NCBI GenBank assembly: GCA_016218275.1
Contig: JACREK010000123.1
Span: 1 to 7,070, forward strand
DNA length: 7,070 nucleotides
Origin: Candidatus Gottesmanbacteria bacterium
GTDB lineage: Bacteria; Patescibacteriota; Microgenomatia; 2-02-FULL-39-11
Direction of reading: 5' to 3'
The notes below the pieces were generated by a model. It had not been told where the DNA came from and did not search any database. It worked only from the letters and a program-made list of their open reading frames with translations. The position numbers were made by a program, and so were the translations under genes. Below, one piece after another: positions 1 to 6,017 of the stretch; positions within the stretch are counted from its first letter, which is position 1, and each line of letters begins with the position of its first letter.

Positions 1-36
1 AATTTTCAAATTATATTATTAGTTATTCATTAGAAA

Positions 37-1203
37 TTAAGAATTAGAAATTAGATATTGCCTCGCTATCGCGAGGTCTTTATCTCCTCTTCCTGAAAAA
101 TTTAATAATACTATATCTTCTTTTTTATATTCCCCCTTTTTTTTGAATAGTTCAACAATCGCATGGCAGGTTTCCAAAGCTGGCATGAGACCTTCTAAAT
201 GAGACATTTGAAAATATGCATCAAGTACTTCCTTGTCAGACGCAACACTGACGGATATTCTTCTCTTATCAAAAAGGTCTGAAAGTATCGGTGATCTCCC
301 CGGATAGTTAAGTCCGGCTGCACGTGAACTGGTTCGCCTGTCCATCCCAAATTCGTCCTGAAACAAATATGTCTTTGCTCCCTGAAAAATGCCTTTTGAT
401 CCGTTCTTAAATCCTGCTGCTTCTTTCCCCTCTACAAAGATCAATTCAACATCTTTGTCACTTAAAAAGGCCTGGAAAACACCCAAAGCATTGCTTCCGC
501 CTGATCCGCAGGCAATTACGGCTTTTGGCAGTTTATTTTCTCTATCCAATATCTGTCTTTTTGCCTCTACCCCTATTATTCTTTGAAAATAGGCAACTAT
601 TGCAGGATATGGATACGGTCCTACAGCTGAACCGATTAAATAATGCGTATTTGGCAAATCCCGAATCCAGGCTACCATCGCTTCCGAAACTGCATCTTTC
701 AAAATACCGTTTCCTCTTGATACCGGAACTACATTTCCCCCTAATATTTTTATCTTTTCTGCATTAAGTTTTTGCCTCTCAATATCCTTCACACCCATAA
801 ATACATCACATGTAAGACCTGCTACATTGGCTGCCATTGTTGCGGCAACTCCATGCATACCAGCGGCAGTTTCTGTAACTATTCTTTTCTTCCCCATTAA
901 TCTTGCCATCAATACCTGTCCTAATGCATTATTGATTTTATGAGATCCGCCGTTTAGAAGATCCTCCCTTTTGAAATAAACTTTGTAGCCGATAAATTCT
1001 GAAGTTTTCTTGGCATAATACAAAGGAGTTGGTCTTCCGGCATAATCAGTCAAAAGTCGTTGGTATTCTTTTTGAAAATACTTATCTTTTTGGGCTGTCA
1101 TAAAGGCCTTTTCCAACTCAACCAAAGCCGGATACAAGAGTTCTGAAACAAACTGTCCGCCAAATTGTCCGAAATAACCTTTTTTAATCATAATTCTTTG
1201 CAT
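37..1203 (-). CDS. trpB: Tryptophan synthase beta subunit (TrpB), divergent
   Basis: PLP enzyme joining indole to L-serine to give tryptophan, the last step of the pathway. The 388-aa protein has the family order: the N-terminal GYFGQFGGQF motif (9-18), the PLP lysine in GGSHKINN (K89), the catalytic glutamate E111 in ETAAGMHG, the phosphate loop CGSGGSNA (232-239), PALE (341-344) and SGRGDKD (370-376). Several usually constant positions differ: NHTGAHK is LNGGSHK, ETGAGQHG is ETAAGMHG, and GLDYPG is GLNYPG, so the aspartate of the closing switch is Asn299. The start at 1203 overlaps trpF by 20 nt. A second in-frame ATG at 1191, just before the conserved GYFG, gives an 8-nt overlap and is equally plausible; neither has a good ribosome site. 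A perfect hairpin palindrome (61-76) falls in the last codons. The family call is secure; whether it works with a TrpA is unknown. Confidence 0.96.
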   Translation of the reverse strand: MQRIMIKKGYFGQFGGQFVSELLYPALVELEKAFMTAQKDKYFQKEYQRLLTDYAGRPTPLYYAKKTSEFIGYKVYFKREDLLNGGSHKINNALGQVLMARLMGKKRIVTETAAGMHGVAATMAANVAGLTCDVFMGVKDIERQKLNAEKIKILGGNVVPVSRGNGILKDAVSEAMVAWIRDLPNTHYLIGSAVGPYPYPAIVAYFQRIIGVEAKRQILDRENKLPKAVIACGSGGSNALGVFQAFLSDKDVELIFVEGKEAAGFKNGSKGIFQGAKTYLFQDEFGMDRRTSSRAAGLNYPGRSPILSDLFDKRRISVSVASDKEVLDAYFQMSHLEGLMPALETCHAIVELFKKKGEYKKEDIVLLNFSGRGDKDLAIARQYLISNS

Positions 1204-1831
1204 TTTTGATAAATTGTTTAATCAGCTCTAAATCTTTCACTCCATTTATCTCTACTCCAGAAGCTACGTCAATAGCATTGGGCTCAGTTTCCTTGACTAT
1301 CTCCGAAACATTCTCCCCAGTTAATCCCCCAGCCAGAATGATGGGAAAGAGGTCAGTTAATTTACATACCTTATTTAAATTTAATAATTCTCCCTTTCCC
1401 TGTTTTTCCCGATCCAAAAGAAAATAATCAACTTTGTACTTTTTCATCTGCTCTATAGTTTTCTCAACATCAAACTCGGAAGGTAATGAAAATGTTTTTA
1501 TAATTCCGGCATTCTCGATCCTATCTATATATTTTGGTGATTCGTTTCCGTGCAGCTGAACATAATCAAGCTTTAAATAATTAATTATTTTATTGATAAC
1601 GTCTATCTTCTCATTCTGAAAAACGCCGACTATTTTTATATTGTTCGAGCGCAGGGACGCACCGTCTGGTACATCCCGCAGTCGAGAACTAATCTTCTTC
1701 ACTATTTCCGGTTTAATAAATCTTTTTGACGGGGGTACAAAATTAAATCCCAAAAAATCAGCACCCGCGTCAAGCGCGGCTTGCGCAGCTTCAATTGTTT
1801 TAATCCCGCAAATTTTTACTTTTGTTTTCAT
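1184..1831 (-). CDS. trpF: Phosphoribosylanthranilate isomerase (TrpF) with in-frame palindrome insertion
   Basis: Converts phosphoribosylanthranilate to CdRP (Amadori rearrangement), the third step of the pathway, in a TIM-barrel fold. Visible family marks are KICGIK with the general-base cysteine C8, GFNFVPPSKRFI (29-39), VQLHGNE (91-97), the general-acid aspartate in FLLD (D140), LAGGLTGENV (166-175) and DVASGVE (188-194). The usual GGTGxxFDW loop after the acid is degenerate here (QGKGELLNL). Between SKRF and VGVF the protein is about nine residues longer than the Thermotoga-type enzyme as I recall it. The extra stretch (about residues 52-60, RDVPDGASL) is encoded by a palindromic element at 1643-1689. 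It lies in an outer loop region of the barrel, so activity may survive. The start overlaps the trpC stop by 4 nt (ATGA) and the 3' end overlaps trpB. Confidence 0.95.
   Translation of the reverse strand: MKTKVKICGIKTIEAAQAALDAGADFLGFNFVPPSKRFIKPEIVKKISSRLRDVPDGASLRSNNIKIVGVFQNEKIDVINKIINYLKLDYVQLHGNESPKYIDRIENAGIIKTFSLPSEFDVEKTIEQMKKYKVDYFLLDREKQGKGELLNLNKVCKLTDLFPIILAGGLTGENVSEIVKETEPNAIDVASGVEINGVKDLELIKQFIKNAKNYD
1643..1689. repeat. Palindromic element inserted in frame in trpF
   Basis: A 47-bp inverted repeat running from GTTCGAGCGCAGGGACGC to the matching end CCCGCAGTCGAGAAC. Its core (1654-1677) forms a 10-bp stem with two G-U pairs and a GTCT loop. It is read through by trpF as residues about 48-64. 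The outer arms alone would form TCTCGACTGCGCTCGA, which suggests that the 24-bp core entered an older palindrome with a TGC duplication. Confidence 0.65.
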
Positions 1832-2568
1832 AGGCTTTTTAATTCTTTAATAAATTCTTCGATATTTTTGGCCTTCATCAAGCTCGTACCTACCAAAATC
1901 CCCTTTGCTCCCGAAGCAATATATTTCTCCACATCGCAACGACTTGAGACTCCTGAAAATCCCAAGGTTAGATAATATTGAGGAATAAATTTTAAAAGTC
2001 CACATGCCTTATCCATATCTACTTCAAAAGTATTCAGATCCCGGGCGTTAACAGCAATTATTCTTGTATTTGTAGCTATCGCATCGTTCAATTCTTTTCT
2101 ATTTTGTATCTCAACAATAGGTTCCAACCCTACCTCAAAGCAAAGTTCTACATATTGTTTAAGCTTTTTCTTATTTAATATTTTGGCTATTAATAAAATC
2201 GCATCCGCTCCATAAGCTTTCATCTCATAAATCTGATAAGGATCAATAATGAAATCTTTGGTCAAAACCGGTAAAGAAACAATACTTTTTACCCTTCTTA
2301 TAAATTCCAAGTCTCCACCAAAATATTTCTTATCGACTACTACAGAAATAGCATCCGCAAGACCTTTTTCATAACTTTTAACTTTCTTTTCGATATCAAT
2401 AACATCTCCCAATTTGCCTGCAGAAGGTGTTGTAAGTTTAATCTCGGCAATGATGGCGATATTCCCTGCTTTGGGGGTTTTTATTGCATTCAAAAAGCCC
2501 CTTACCTTCTTTTTCTCTGCTATCTCCTGTAATTTATTTGTGATAATTTCATCCAATGTGATTTTCAT
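1828..2568 (-). CDS. trpC: Indole-3-glycerol phosphate synthase (TrpC)
   Basis: Closes the indole ring by decarboxylating and cyclising CdRP to indole-3-glycerol phosphate; a single-domain TIM barrel of 246 aa, not fused to TrpF. Residues matching the known catalytic set are E42 and K44 (AEIK), K104 (LTKDF), E153 (PIVEIQ), N174 with R176 (VNARDL) and S205. The phosphate-binding end GILVGTSLM (223-231) is present. The oddity is the ESGI motif, read here as FSGV (204-207): the glutamate equivalent to Glu210 of the Sulfolobus enzyme is Phe204. The KRASPSKG segment is also changed, to KLTTPSAG. It overlaps trpD by 20 nt at its start and trpF by 4 nt at its end. The family assignment is firm; catalytic efficiency is an open question because of the Phe. 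Confidence 0.95.
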   Translation of the reverse strand: MKITLDEIITNKLQEIAEKKKVRGFLNAIKTPKAGNIAIIAEIKLTTPSAGKLGDVIDIEKKVKSYEKGLADAISVVVDKKYFGGDLEFIRRVKSIVSLPVLTKDFIIDPYQIYEMKAYGADAILLIAKILNKKKLKQYVELCFEVGLEPIVEIQNRKELNDAIATNTRIIAVNARDLNTFEVDMDKACGLLKFIPQYYLTLGFSGVSSRCDVEKYIASGAKGILVGTSLMKAKNIEEFIKELKSL

Positions 2569-3562
2569 AGTTGACTACCTTTCCTAATACTTCTTTAGCT
2601 TTCCCACTTTCAATGGATTTTTTGGCTAATGATAATCCTTCTTTGAGATTTGCAGCTTTCCCAGAAACGAGTAGTGCTGCGGCGCTATTTAACAAGACAA
2701 TATCCCTTTTTACTCCGTCTCTTCCTCCTAAAATATTTTTGATAATTTCTGCGTTAGTTTTCGCATCTGCCCCTTTTATCTTATTAATATCTGTTTTTCT
2801 GAAACCTAATTCTTTCGGGTGAATAATAATTTTCTTGACTTTCTTACCCCTGACTTCAAAAACTTGAGTCGGAGCAGATAAACTTATTTCATCTAGCCCA
2901 TCTTCGCTTGATACTACCAATAAATGTTCATAATCGAGATTTGTTGCAACTTTTGCCAACTTTTCTGCCAATTTTATGCTTGGCACTCCAATAATTTGCC
3001 TTTTTACTTGTGCAGGGCTGACAAACGGCCCTAAAAAATTAAATACTGTTCTTATTTTTAGTTCTTTTCGAACCTGCACCACATATTTCATCGCCGGATG
3101 AAAAAGCGGCGCAAAAAGGAAAGTGAAATTAGTTTTTGAGAGCATGGTTTCTGCCTGTTTCGGACTCAGATTAATATTGACTCCCAAAGCTTCCAAAACA
3201 TCCGCACTACCGCAAAGACTGCTGGCGTTTCTATTACCGTGTTTTGCAACTTTTATTCCGGCTCCGGCGACCACCAAAGCAACAGCGGTCGAGATATTAA
3301 AAGTCCCTTTTCCATCACCTCCTGTGCCGCAAACATCAATTACCAATCCAGAAGTCTTAATTTTCACCATATGTTTTCTCATTACTTTGATAAATCCTAA
3401 TATTTCTACAGGTGTCTCTTCTTTTATTCTTAGAGCTACGAGAATTGCTGCAATCTGTGCCGAAGTAAGATTTCCCCTCAAGATTTCCTCCATCAAAGAC
3501 ATTGCTTCTTTTTGAGTTAAATTTTTCCTATAAATAAGTTTGTTCAAAAATATATTGATCAT
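2549..3562 (-). CDS. trpD: Anthranilate phosphoribosyltransferase (TrpD)
   Basis: Transfers phosphoribose from PRPP to anthranilate, the second pathway step. At 337 aa it is the normal length for a stand-alone enzyme, so it is not fused to TrpG. An N-terminal helical part (about 1-70) is followed by the PRPP-binding glycine loop GTGGDG (79-84), KHGNRNASS (107-115), the HPAMK segment (155-159), RTVFNFLGP (171-179) and the metal-binding DGLDE (221-225). The usual LGPLxNP reads LGPFVSP. The ATG at 3562 overlaps the trpG stop by 4 nt (ATGA), which fixes the start; the 3' end runs 20 nt into trpC. No insertion or frameshift was seen. Confidence 0.97.
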   Translation of the reverse strand: MINIFLNKLIYRKNLTQKEAMSLMEEILRGNLTSAQIAAILVALRIKEETPVEILGFIKVMRKHMVKIKTSGLVIDVCGTGGDGKGTFNISTAVALVVAGAGIKVAKHGNRNASSLCGSADVLEALGVNINLSPKQAETMLSKTNFTFLFAPLFHPAMKYVVQVRKELKIRTVFNFLGPFVSPAQVKRQIIGVPSIKLAEKLAKVATNLDYEHLLVVSSEDGLDEISLSAPTQVFEVRGKKVKKIIIHPKELGFRKTDINKIKGADAKTNAEIIKNILGGRDGVKRDIVLLNSAAALLVSGKAANLKEGLSLAKKSIESGKAKEVLGKVVNYENHIG

Positions 3563-4137
3563 ATTGATAGAAAATTCATAAGAATTTTCTTCCCTTCTTC
3601 AGTACCAATTGATTCCGGATGAAACTGAATTCCAAATATAGGATATTTTTTATGCTCAACTCCCATGATAATCTCACTATCAACAGTGATTGCTGTAATC
3701 TGTAGAACTTCCCCAATACTTTCTTTCTCTCCCACGAGTGAATGATATCTCATTCCATATAAAGGACTTTTCACATTCTTAAAAATTCCACGACCGTTAT
3801 GTGTAATTAAACTTTTCTTACCGTGCTTTATTTCTCCCGCACGAATTATTTTTCCGCCAAAACGTGCAATAATCCCTTGATGACCCAGACACACGCCGAG
3901 AATCGGAATAATTTTCTCGAAAGTCAGAATTACATCACTGCAAATACCAAAATATTTCGGATCTGTTGGATTACCCGGACCCGGAGATATCACAATATGC
4001 GAAAAACTGCTCTTTTTCACTTCACCAATAGTTAATCTATCATTGCGATAGACCTCCGGGTTACCTCCTAACTCTCCTATATATTGATAGAGGTTGTAAG
4101 TAAATGAATCGTAATTATCTATAATAAGTGTTTTCAT
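3559..4137 (-). CDS. trpG: Anthranilate synthase glutamine amidotransferase subunit (TrpG)
   Basis: Class I glutamine amidotransferase that releases ammonia from glutamine for TrpE; it acts as the small subunit of the TrpE-TrpG complex. The protein is 192 aa, the usual length of an unfused subunit. Motifs: DNYDSFTYNL (7-16), the oxyanion loop SPGPGNP (51-57), the nucleophile C83 in GVCLGHQ, HGKKS (105-109), the YHSL segment (131-134), and the His/Glu of the triad, H173 and E175, in FHPES. The start is fixed by the ATGA overlap with the trpE stop. A role in folate synthesis (PabA) is possible for this family, since some organisms share one subunit, but its place directly between trpE and trpD argues for tryptophan. 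Confidence 0.96.
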   Translation of the reverse strand: MKTLIIDNYDSFTYNLYQYIGELGGNPEVYRNDRLTIGEVKKSSFSHIVISPGPGNPTDPKYFGICSDVILTFEKIIPILGVCLGHQGIIARFGGKIIRAGEIKHGKKSLITHNGRGIFKNVKSPLYGMRYHSLVGEKESIGEVLQITAITVDSEIIMGVEHKKYPIFGIQFHPESIGTEEGKKILMNFLSI

Positions 4138-5516
4138 AAGGGTTTACCCTGAGCGAGTCGAAGGGCTTTCTCCATAGCTTTTTGCTTATTTATAACTTCC
4201 TGATATTCTTTTTCCGGGATTGAATCCATCACTATTCCGCTTCCTGTTTGTGTATAAGCACTCCCGCCTTTTACAAAAAGTGAACGGATGAGAATTGCAA
4301 ACATGGATTCCCCGTTTAGGGAAAAATACCCGCCGACTCCTCCGTAGGGACCACGTTTACATCCTTCTAATTGGGAGATGATTTTCATCGCCTCTACCTT
4401 TGGCGCTCCGGTTAAAGTACCTGCAGGAAAACATGATGACAGTGATGAAAAAGCGTCTTCACCACTTTTTAGCTTACCAGAAACCTCTGTATAGAGATGC
4501 TGAACGAAACTGTATGGTTTGACTGTTGCCAGTTTTTCCACCTTGACACTCCCGAACTCGCAAATTTTACCGATATCATTTCTTGCTAGATCAACAAGCA
4601 TCATATGTTCCGCCATTTCTTTTTCATCAGATTGAAGCTTCTGAGCAAGTATTTTATCTTCCTCACTGTCTCTTCCCCGCTTTATAGTTCCGGCCAAAGT
4701 ACCCAAGTGTTCAATTCTTTTTCCCTTGACTCTAATTAGAAGTTCAGGACTGGCGGAAATAATTTCTCTTTCCCCGAATTTCATAAAGATCATGTATGGA
4801 GAGGGGTTAATCTGCCGAAGCACCGCATAAAGCCTCCGATTGTCTCCTGCAAACTGATAAATACTCTTAAGTGATAAAACTACCTGGAAAATATCACCTT
4901 GAGCAATTCTCACTTTTGCATCTTCAACCAAATTCTTATGTATTTTTTCTTTTCCGTCTTCTTGGAGCTTCTTATATTTAAAAGAGGTTAATCTACCGGA
5001 ATGATTTAAGACTTTCCGTACTTTTTCTATCCGTGACTGACCGTGATGAAAATAGATGCATTTTTTCCCTTTTTTATCAAATATCAACCCATCCGGGAAA
5101 AACCCAAACTCAAAACATGGGAAATCATATAAATTATGTCCAACAAATGCCGGTTCGAAATATTTGGTTCCATCGTAAGAAACATAGCCAACCAGTCCCC
5201 CGCAGTATCCTCTCACTTTCGATCTTTTGTCTAATATTCTTCTTGCAATTTTTGTTAAAGTTTCAAAAGCATTAGGCACTTTCAAACCCCTTCCCGACAC
5301 AAATAATTCCCCGTTATTTGCCGAAACGGTAAACAGAGGATCAAAACCTACGTATGAATAGCGGTTATATTTTCCCTCCTCCCCCAAAGATTCCAATAAA
5401 AATACATTCCCAAAATTGGGATACAATCTTTTGAATACCTCAAAGGCAGAAATTGAGATATCAATCTTTTCTTCCTGATATGGTTCTAGCTTGATTTCTG
5501 GAAATATTTTAGTCAT
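4134..5516 (-). CDS. trpE: Anthranilate synthase component I (TrpE)
   Basis: Makes anthranilate from chorismate with ammonia supplied by TrpG, the committed step. With the ATG at 5516 the protein is 460 aa. I chose this start because GGAAGGA (5532-5526) lies nine bases upstream and MTKIFPEI resembles normal TrpE N-termini; a longer reading from a TTG at 5564 would run through leader secondary structure. Feedback-site residues LLES are at 40-43 with RYSYVG at 52-57, so end-product inhibition by tryptophan is likely. The chorismate-binding domain shows GDIFQVVLS (207-215), NPSPYM (237-242), LGTLAGTIKRG (271-281), FPAGTLTGAPK (363-373) and YTQTGSGIV (421-429). The last residues (LRLAQGKPL) are written by a dispersed repeat at 4147-4165, so the natural end of the gene has probably been replaced. 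It is the first gene after the T-box leader. Confidence 0.96.
   Translation of the reverse strand: MTKIFPEIKLEPYQEEKIDISISAFEVFKRLYPNFGNVFLLESLGEEGKYNRYSYVGFDPLFTVSANNGELFVSGRGLKVPNAFETLTKIARRILDKRSKVRGYCGGLVGYVSYDGTKYFEPAFVGHNLYDFPCFEFGFFPDGLIFDKKGKKCIYFHHGQSRIEKVRKVLNHSGRLTSFKYKKLQEDGKEKIHKNLVEDAKVRIAQGDIFQVVLSLKSIYQFAGDNRRLYAVLRQINPSPYMIFMKFGEREIISASPELLIRVKGKRIEHLGTLAGTIKRGRDSEEDKILAQKLQSDEKEMAEHMMLVDLARNDIGKICEFGSVKVEKLATVKPYSFVQHLYTEVSGKLKSGEDAFSSLSSCFPAGTLTGAPKVEAMKIISQLEGCKRGPYGGVGGYFSLNGESMFAILIRSLFVKGGSAYTQTGSGIVMDSIPEKEYQEVINKQKAMEKALRLAQGKPL
4147..4165. repeat. Dispersed repeat forming the 3' end of trpE
   Basis: CCCTGAGCGAGTCGAAGGG is an imperfect palindrome with CCCT/AGGG ends. 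It is read in frame as the last residues of TrpE and stops ten bases before the trpG ATG. It is of the same family as 5622-5640 and 5841-5885. Confidence 0.65.
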
Positions 5517-5525
5517 GATACTTAT

Positions 5526-5532
5526 TCCTTCC
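5526..5532 (-). promoter_or_regulatory. Ribosome binding site of trpE
   Basis: GGAAGGA lies nine bases before the ATG at 5516 and is the only clear Shine-Dalgarno sequence in the operon start region. It decides the trpE start. It sits just 3' of a predicted helix (5604-5595 with 5545-5535), so its exposure could depend on leader folding. Confidence 0.7.
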
Positions 5533-5534
5533 AT

Positions 5535-5656
5535 AATCCCGGTACTATGCTTACTTGCTCGCAAGGTCTACGTCCTTGCCTCGCCAGAGCGCAGGTACGG
5601 GATTGATGGATTGGTAAACTCTCCTTCGATAGACTCAGGATCGTTAACCAACCATC
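5535..5656 (-). other. Structured leader segment between T-box terminator and trpE
   Basis: This untranslated stretch of about 120 nt can form two hairpins. The first pairs GATGG and TTGGT (5656-5647) with ACCAA and CCATC (5615-5605), with one bulged base and an inner TCCT/AGGA stem. The second pairs AATCCCGTAC (5604-5595) with GTACCGGGATT (5545-5535), with one extra C. It encloses GCAAGG/CCTTGC (5579-5574 with 5566-5561), which competes with CTTG/CAAG (5565-5562 with 5557-5554). No known riboswitch was recognised. It may be inert repeat debris, an mRNA-stabilising structure, or a translational control element. Confidence 0.45.
5622..5640. repeat. Half copy of the dispersed repeat
   Basis: TCCTTCGATAGACTCAGGA on the plus strand. 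It matches the repeat at the trpE end (4147-4165) in its TCCT/AGGA ends and the TCGA and CTCAGG cores. In the transcript it forms the small inner stem of the first post-terminator hairpin. Confidence 0.55.
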
Positions 5657-5703
5657 AAAAAAATCGTCCTCTCCAATCCACAAAATGTAGATCTTTAAGG
5701 ACG
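5657..5703 (-). terminator. T-box regulated intrinsic terminator
   Basis: CGTCCT (5703-5698) pairs with AGGACG (5670-5665). An inner perfect stem, ATCTACA with TGTGGAT around a 3-nt loop (5692-5676), stacks on it. Seven T residues follow (5663-5657). The 5' arm is the same CGTCCTT that closes the antiterminator, so the two forms are mutually exclusive, as in classical T-box leaders. It would also stop read-through from the upstream toxin-antitoxin genes. Confidence 0.9.
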
Positions 5704-5770
5704 AAAGTATTTATTTCAAAATTCTATTTTTGAACTTTGAATTTTCTTCCGTGGTGCCACCTTGATTCTG

Positions 5771-5819
5771 GCAATCTCCATTAAAAAATCCCCTCACGGG
5801 GACTTCATCAAGAGATTGC
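5771..5819 (-). other. Stem III-like hairpin of the T-box leader
   Basis: GCAATCTC (5819-5812) pairs perfectly with GAGATTGC (5778-5771). Nested inside, TCCCC and GGGGA (5802-5789) close a GTGA loop and are followed by six T residues. The position just 5' of the T-box sequence fits Stem III. The inner hairpin with its T-run resembles a weak terminator by itself. Confidence 0.6.
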
Positions 5820-5840
5820 TCTTATTCTTGACGAGCTCCC

Positions 5841-5885
5841 CTTCACTCCGTTCAGGACAAGCGCTTGCACTGAGCGATAGCGAAG
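5841..5885. repeat. Dispersed palindromic element inside the T-box leader
   Basis: A 45-bp imperfect inverted repeat with arms running from CTTCACTCCGTTCAGGACA to the matching CACTGAGCGATAGCGAAG and a centre of AGCGCT. It belongs to the same sequence family as the copies at 4147-4165 and 5622-5640 (the CTGAGC...TCGAAGG type). Such elements are scattered through many uncultivated bacterial genomes. In the transcript it forms a long hairpin between the specifier hairpin and Stem III. Confidence 0.7.
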
Positions 5886-5987
5886 TGACATTCGTTACTA
5901 TCCTTTACGGCTTTGTCCCCGTCACATATTTTTGTGCAGCTCCCCGACTCCATCCACGTCGGATCAATGCTTTTCTAAACTTTTTAT

Positions 5988-6015
5988 ATCATATCATACT
6001 TCTACTACCTGTCAA
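5988..6015 (-). promoter_or_regulatory. Promoter of the trp operon
   Basis: TTGACA (6015-6010) is a perfect -35 hexamer. A 16-bp spacer leads to TATGAT (5993-5988), one base from the consensus -10. Transcription would begin near 5981. The -35 begins only three bases past the upstream toxin stop codon, so the trp operon has its own start and does not depend on toxin-antitoxin transcription. Confidence 0.8.
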
Positions 6016-6017
6016 AT

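Larger units (their letters stand above)
5657..5981 (-). promoter_or_regulatory. T-box riboswitch leader, predicted tRNA-Trp specific
   Basis: This untranslated leader senses uncharged tRNA by pairing with its anticodon and its 3' end, and lets transcription pass into trpE when the tRNA is uncharged. The T-box sequence AAGGTGGCACCACGG (5763-5749) is near consensus. It can form the standard antiterminator: AAGG with CCTT (5700-5697), the seven-base bulge TGGCACC (5759-5753), and ACGGAAG (5752-5746) with CTTTCGT (5707-5701). The bulge UGGC pairs with GCCA, matching the discriminator G of bacterial tRNA-Trp. An accessory AAAATTC/GAATTTT stem lies in the antiterminator loop. A Stem III-like hairpin (5819-5771) precedes the T-box. 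The only upstream UGG codons are at 5956-5954 and 5952-5950, in the loop of a 5-bp hairpin. Family and tryptophan specificity are well supported; the Stem I architecture is inferred. Confidence 0.9.

Noticed and set aside
61..76. Perfect hairpin CCTCGC-TATC-GCGAGG as a terminator after trpB.
   Set aside because: It lies inside the trpB coding region before the stop and has no following T-run on the coding strand.
5517..5564. An N-terminal extension of TrpE from a TTG codon at 5564.
   Set aside because: It crosses leader hairpins, lacks a ribosome site and is not typical of the family, whereas the ATG at 5516 has GGAAGGA upstream.
5783..5802. TCCCC-GTGA-GGGGA followed by six T residues, which looks like an intrinsic terminator.
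   Set aside because: The stem is only five pairs and is nested inside an 8-bp helix at the Stem III position; the stronger U7 terminator lies downstream.
5852..5953. A 33-codon leader ORF (ATG at 5953, stop at 5854-5852) that could be a trp attenuator peptide.
   Set aside because: It has no tryptophan codon and no ribosome site, and the T-box explains the regulation better.
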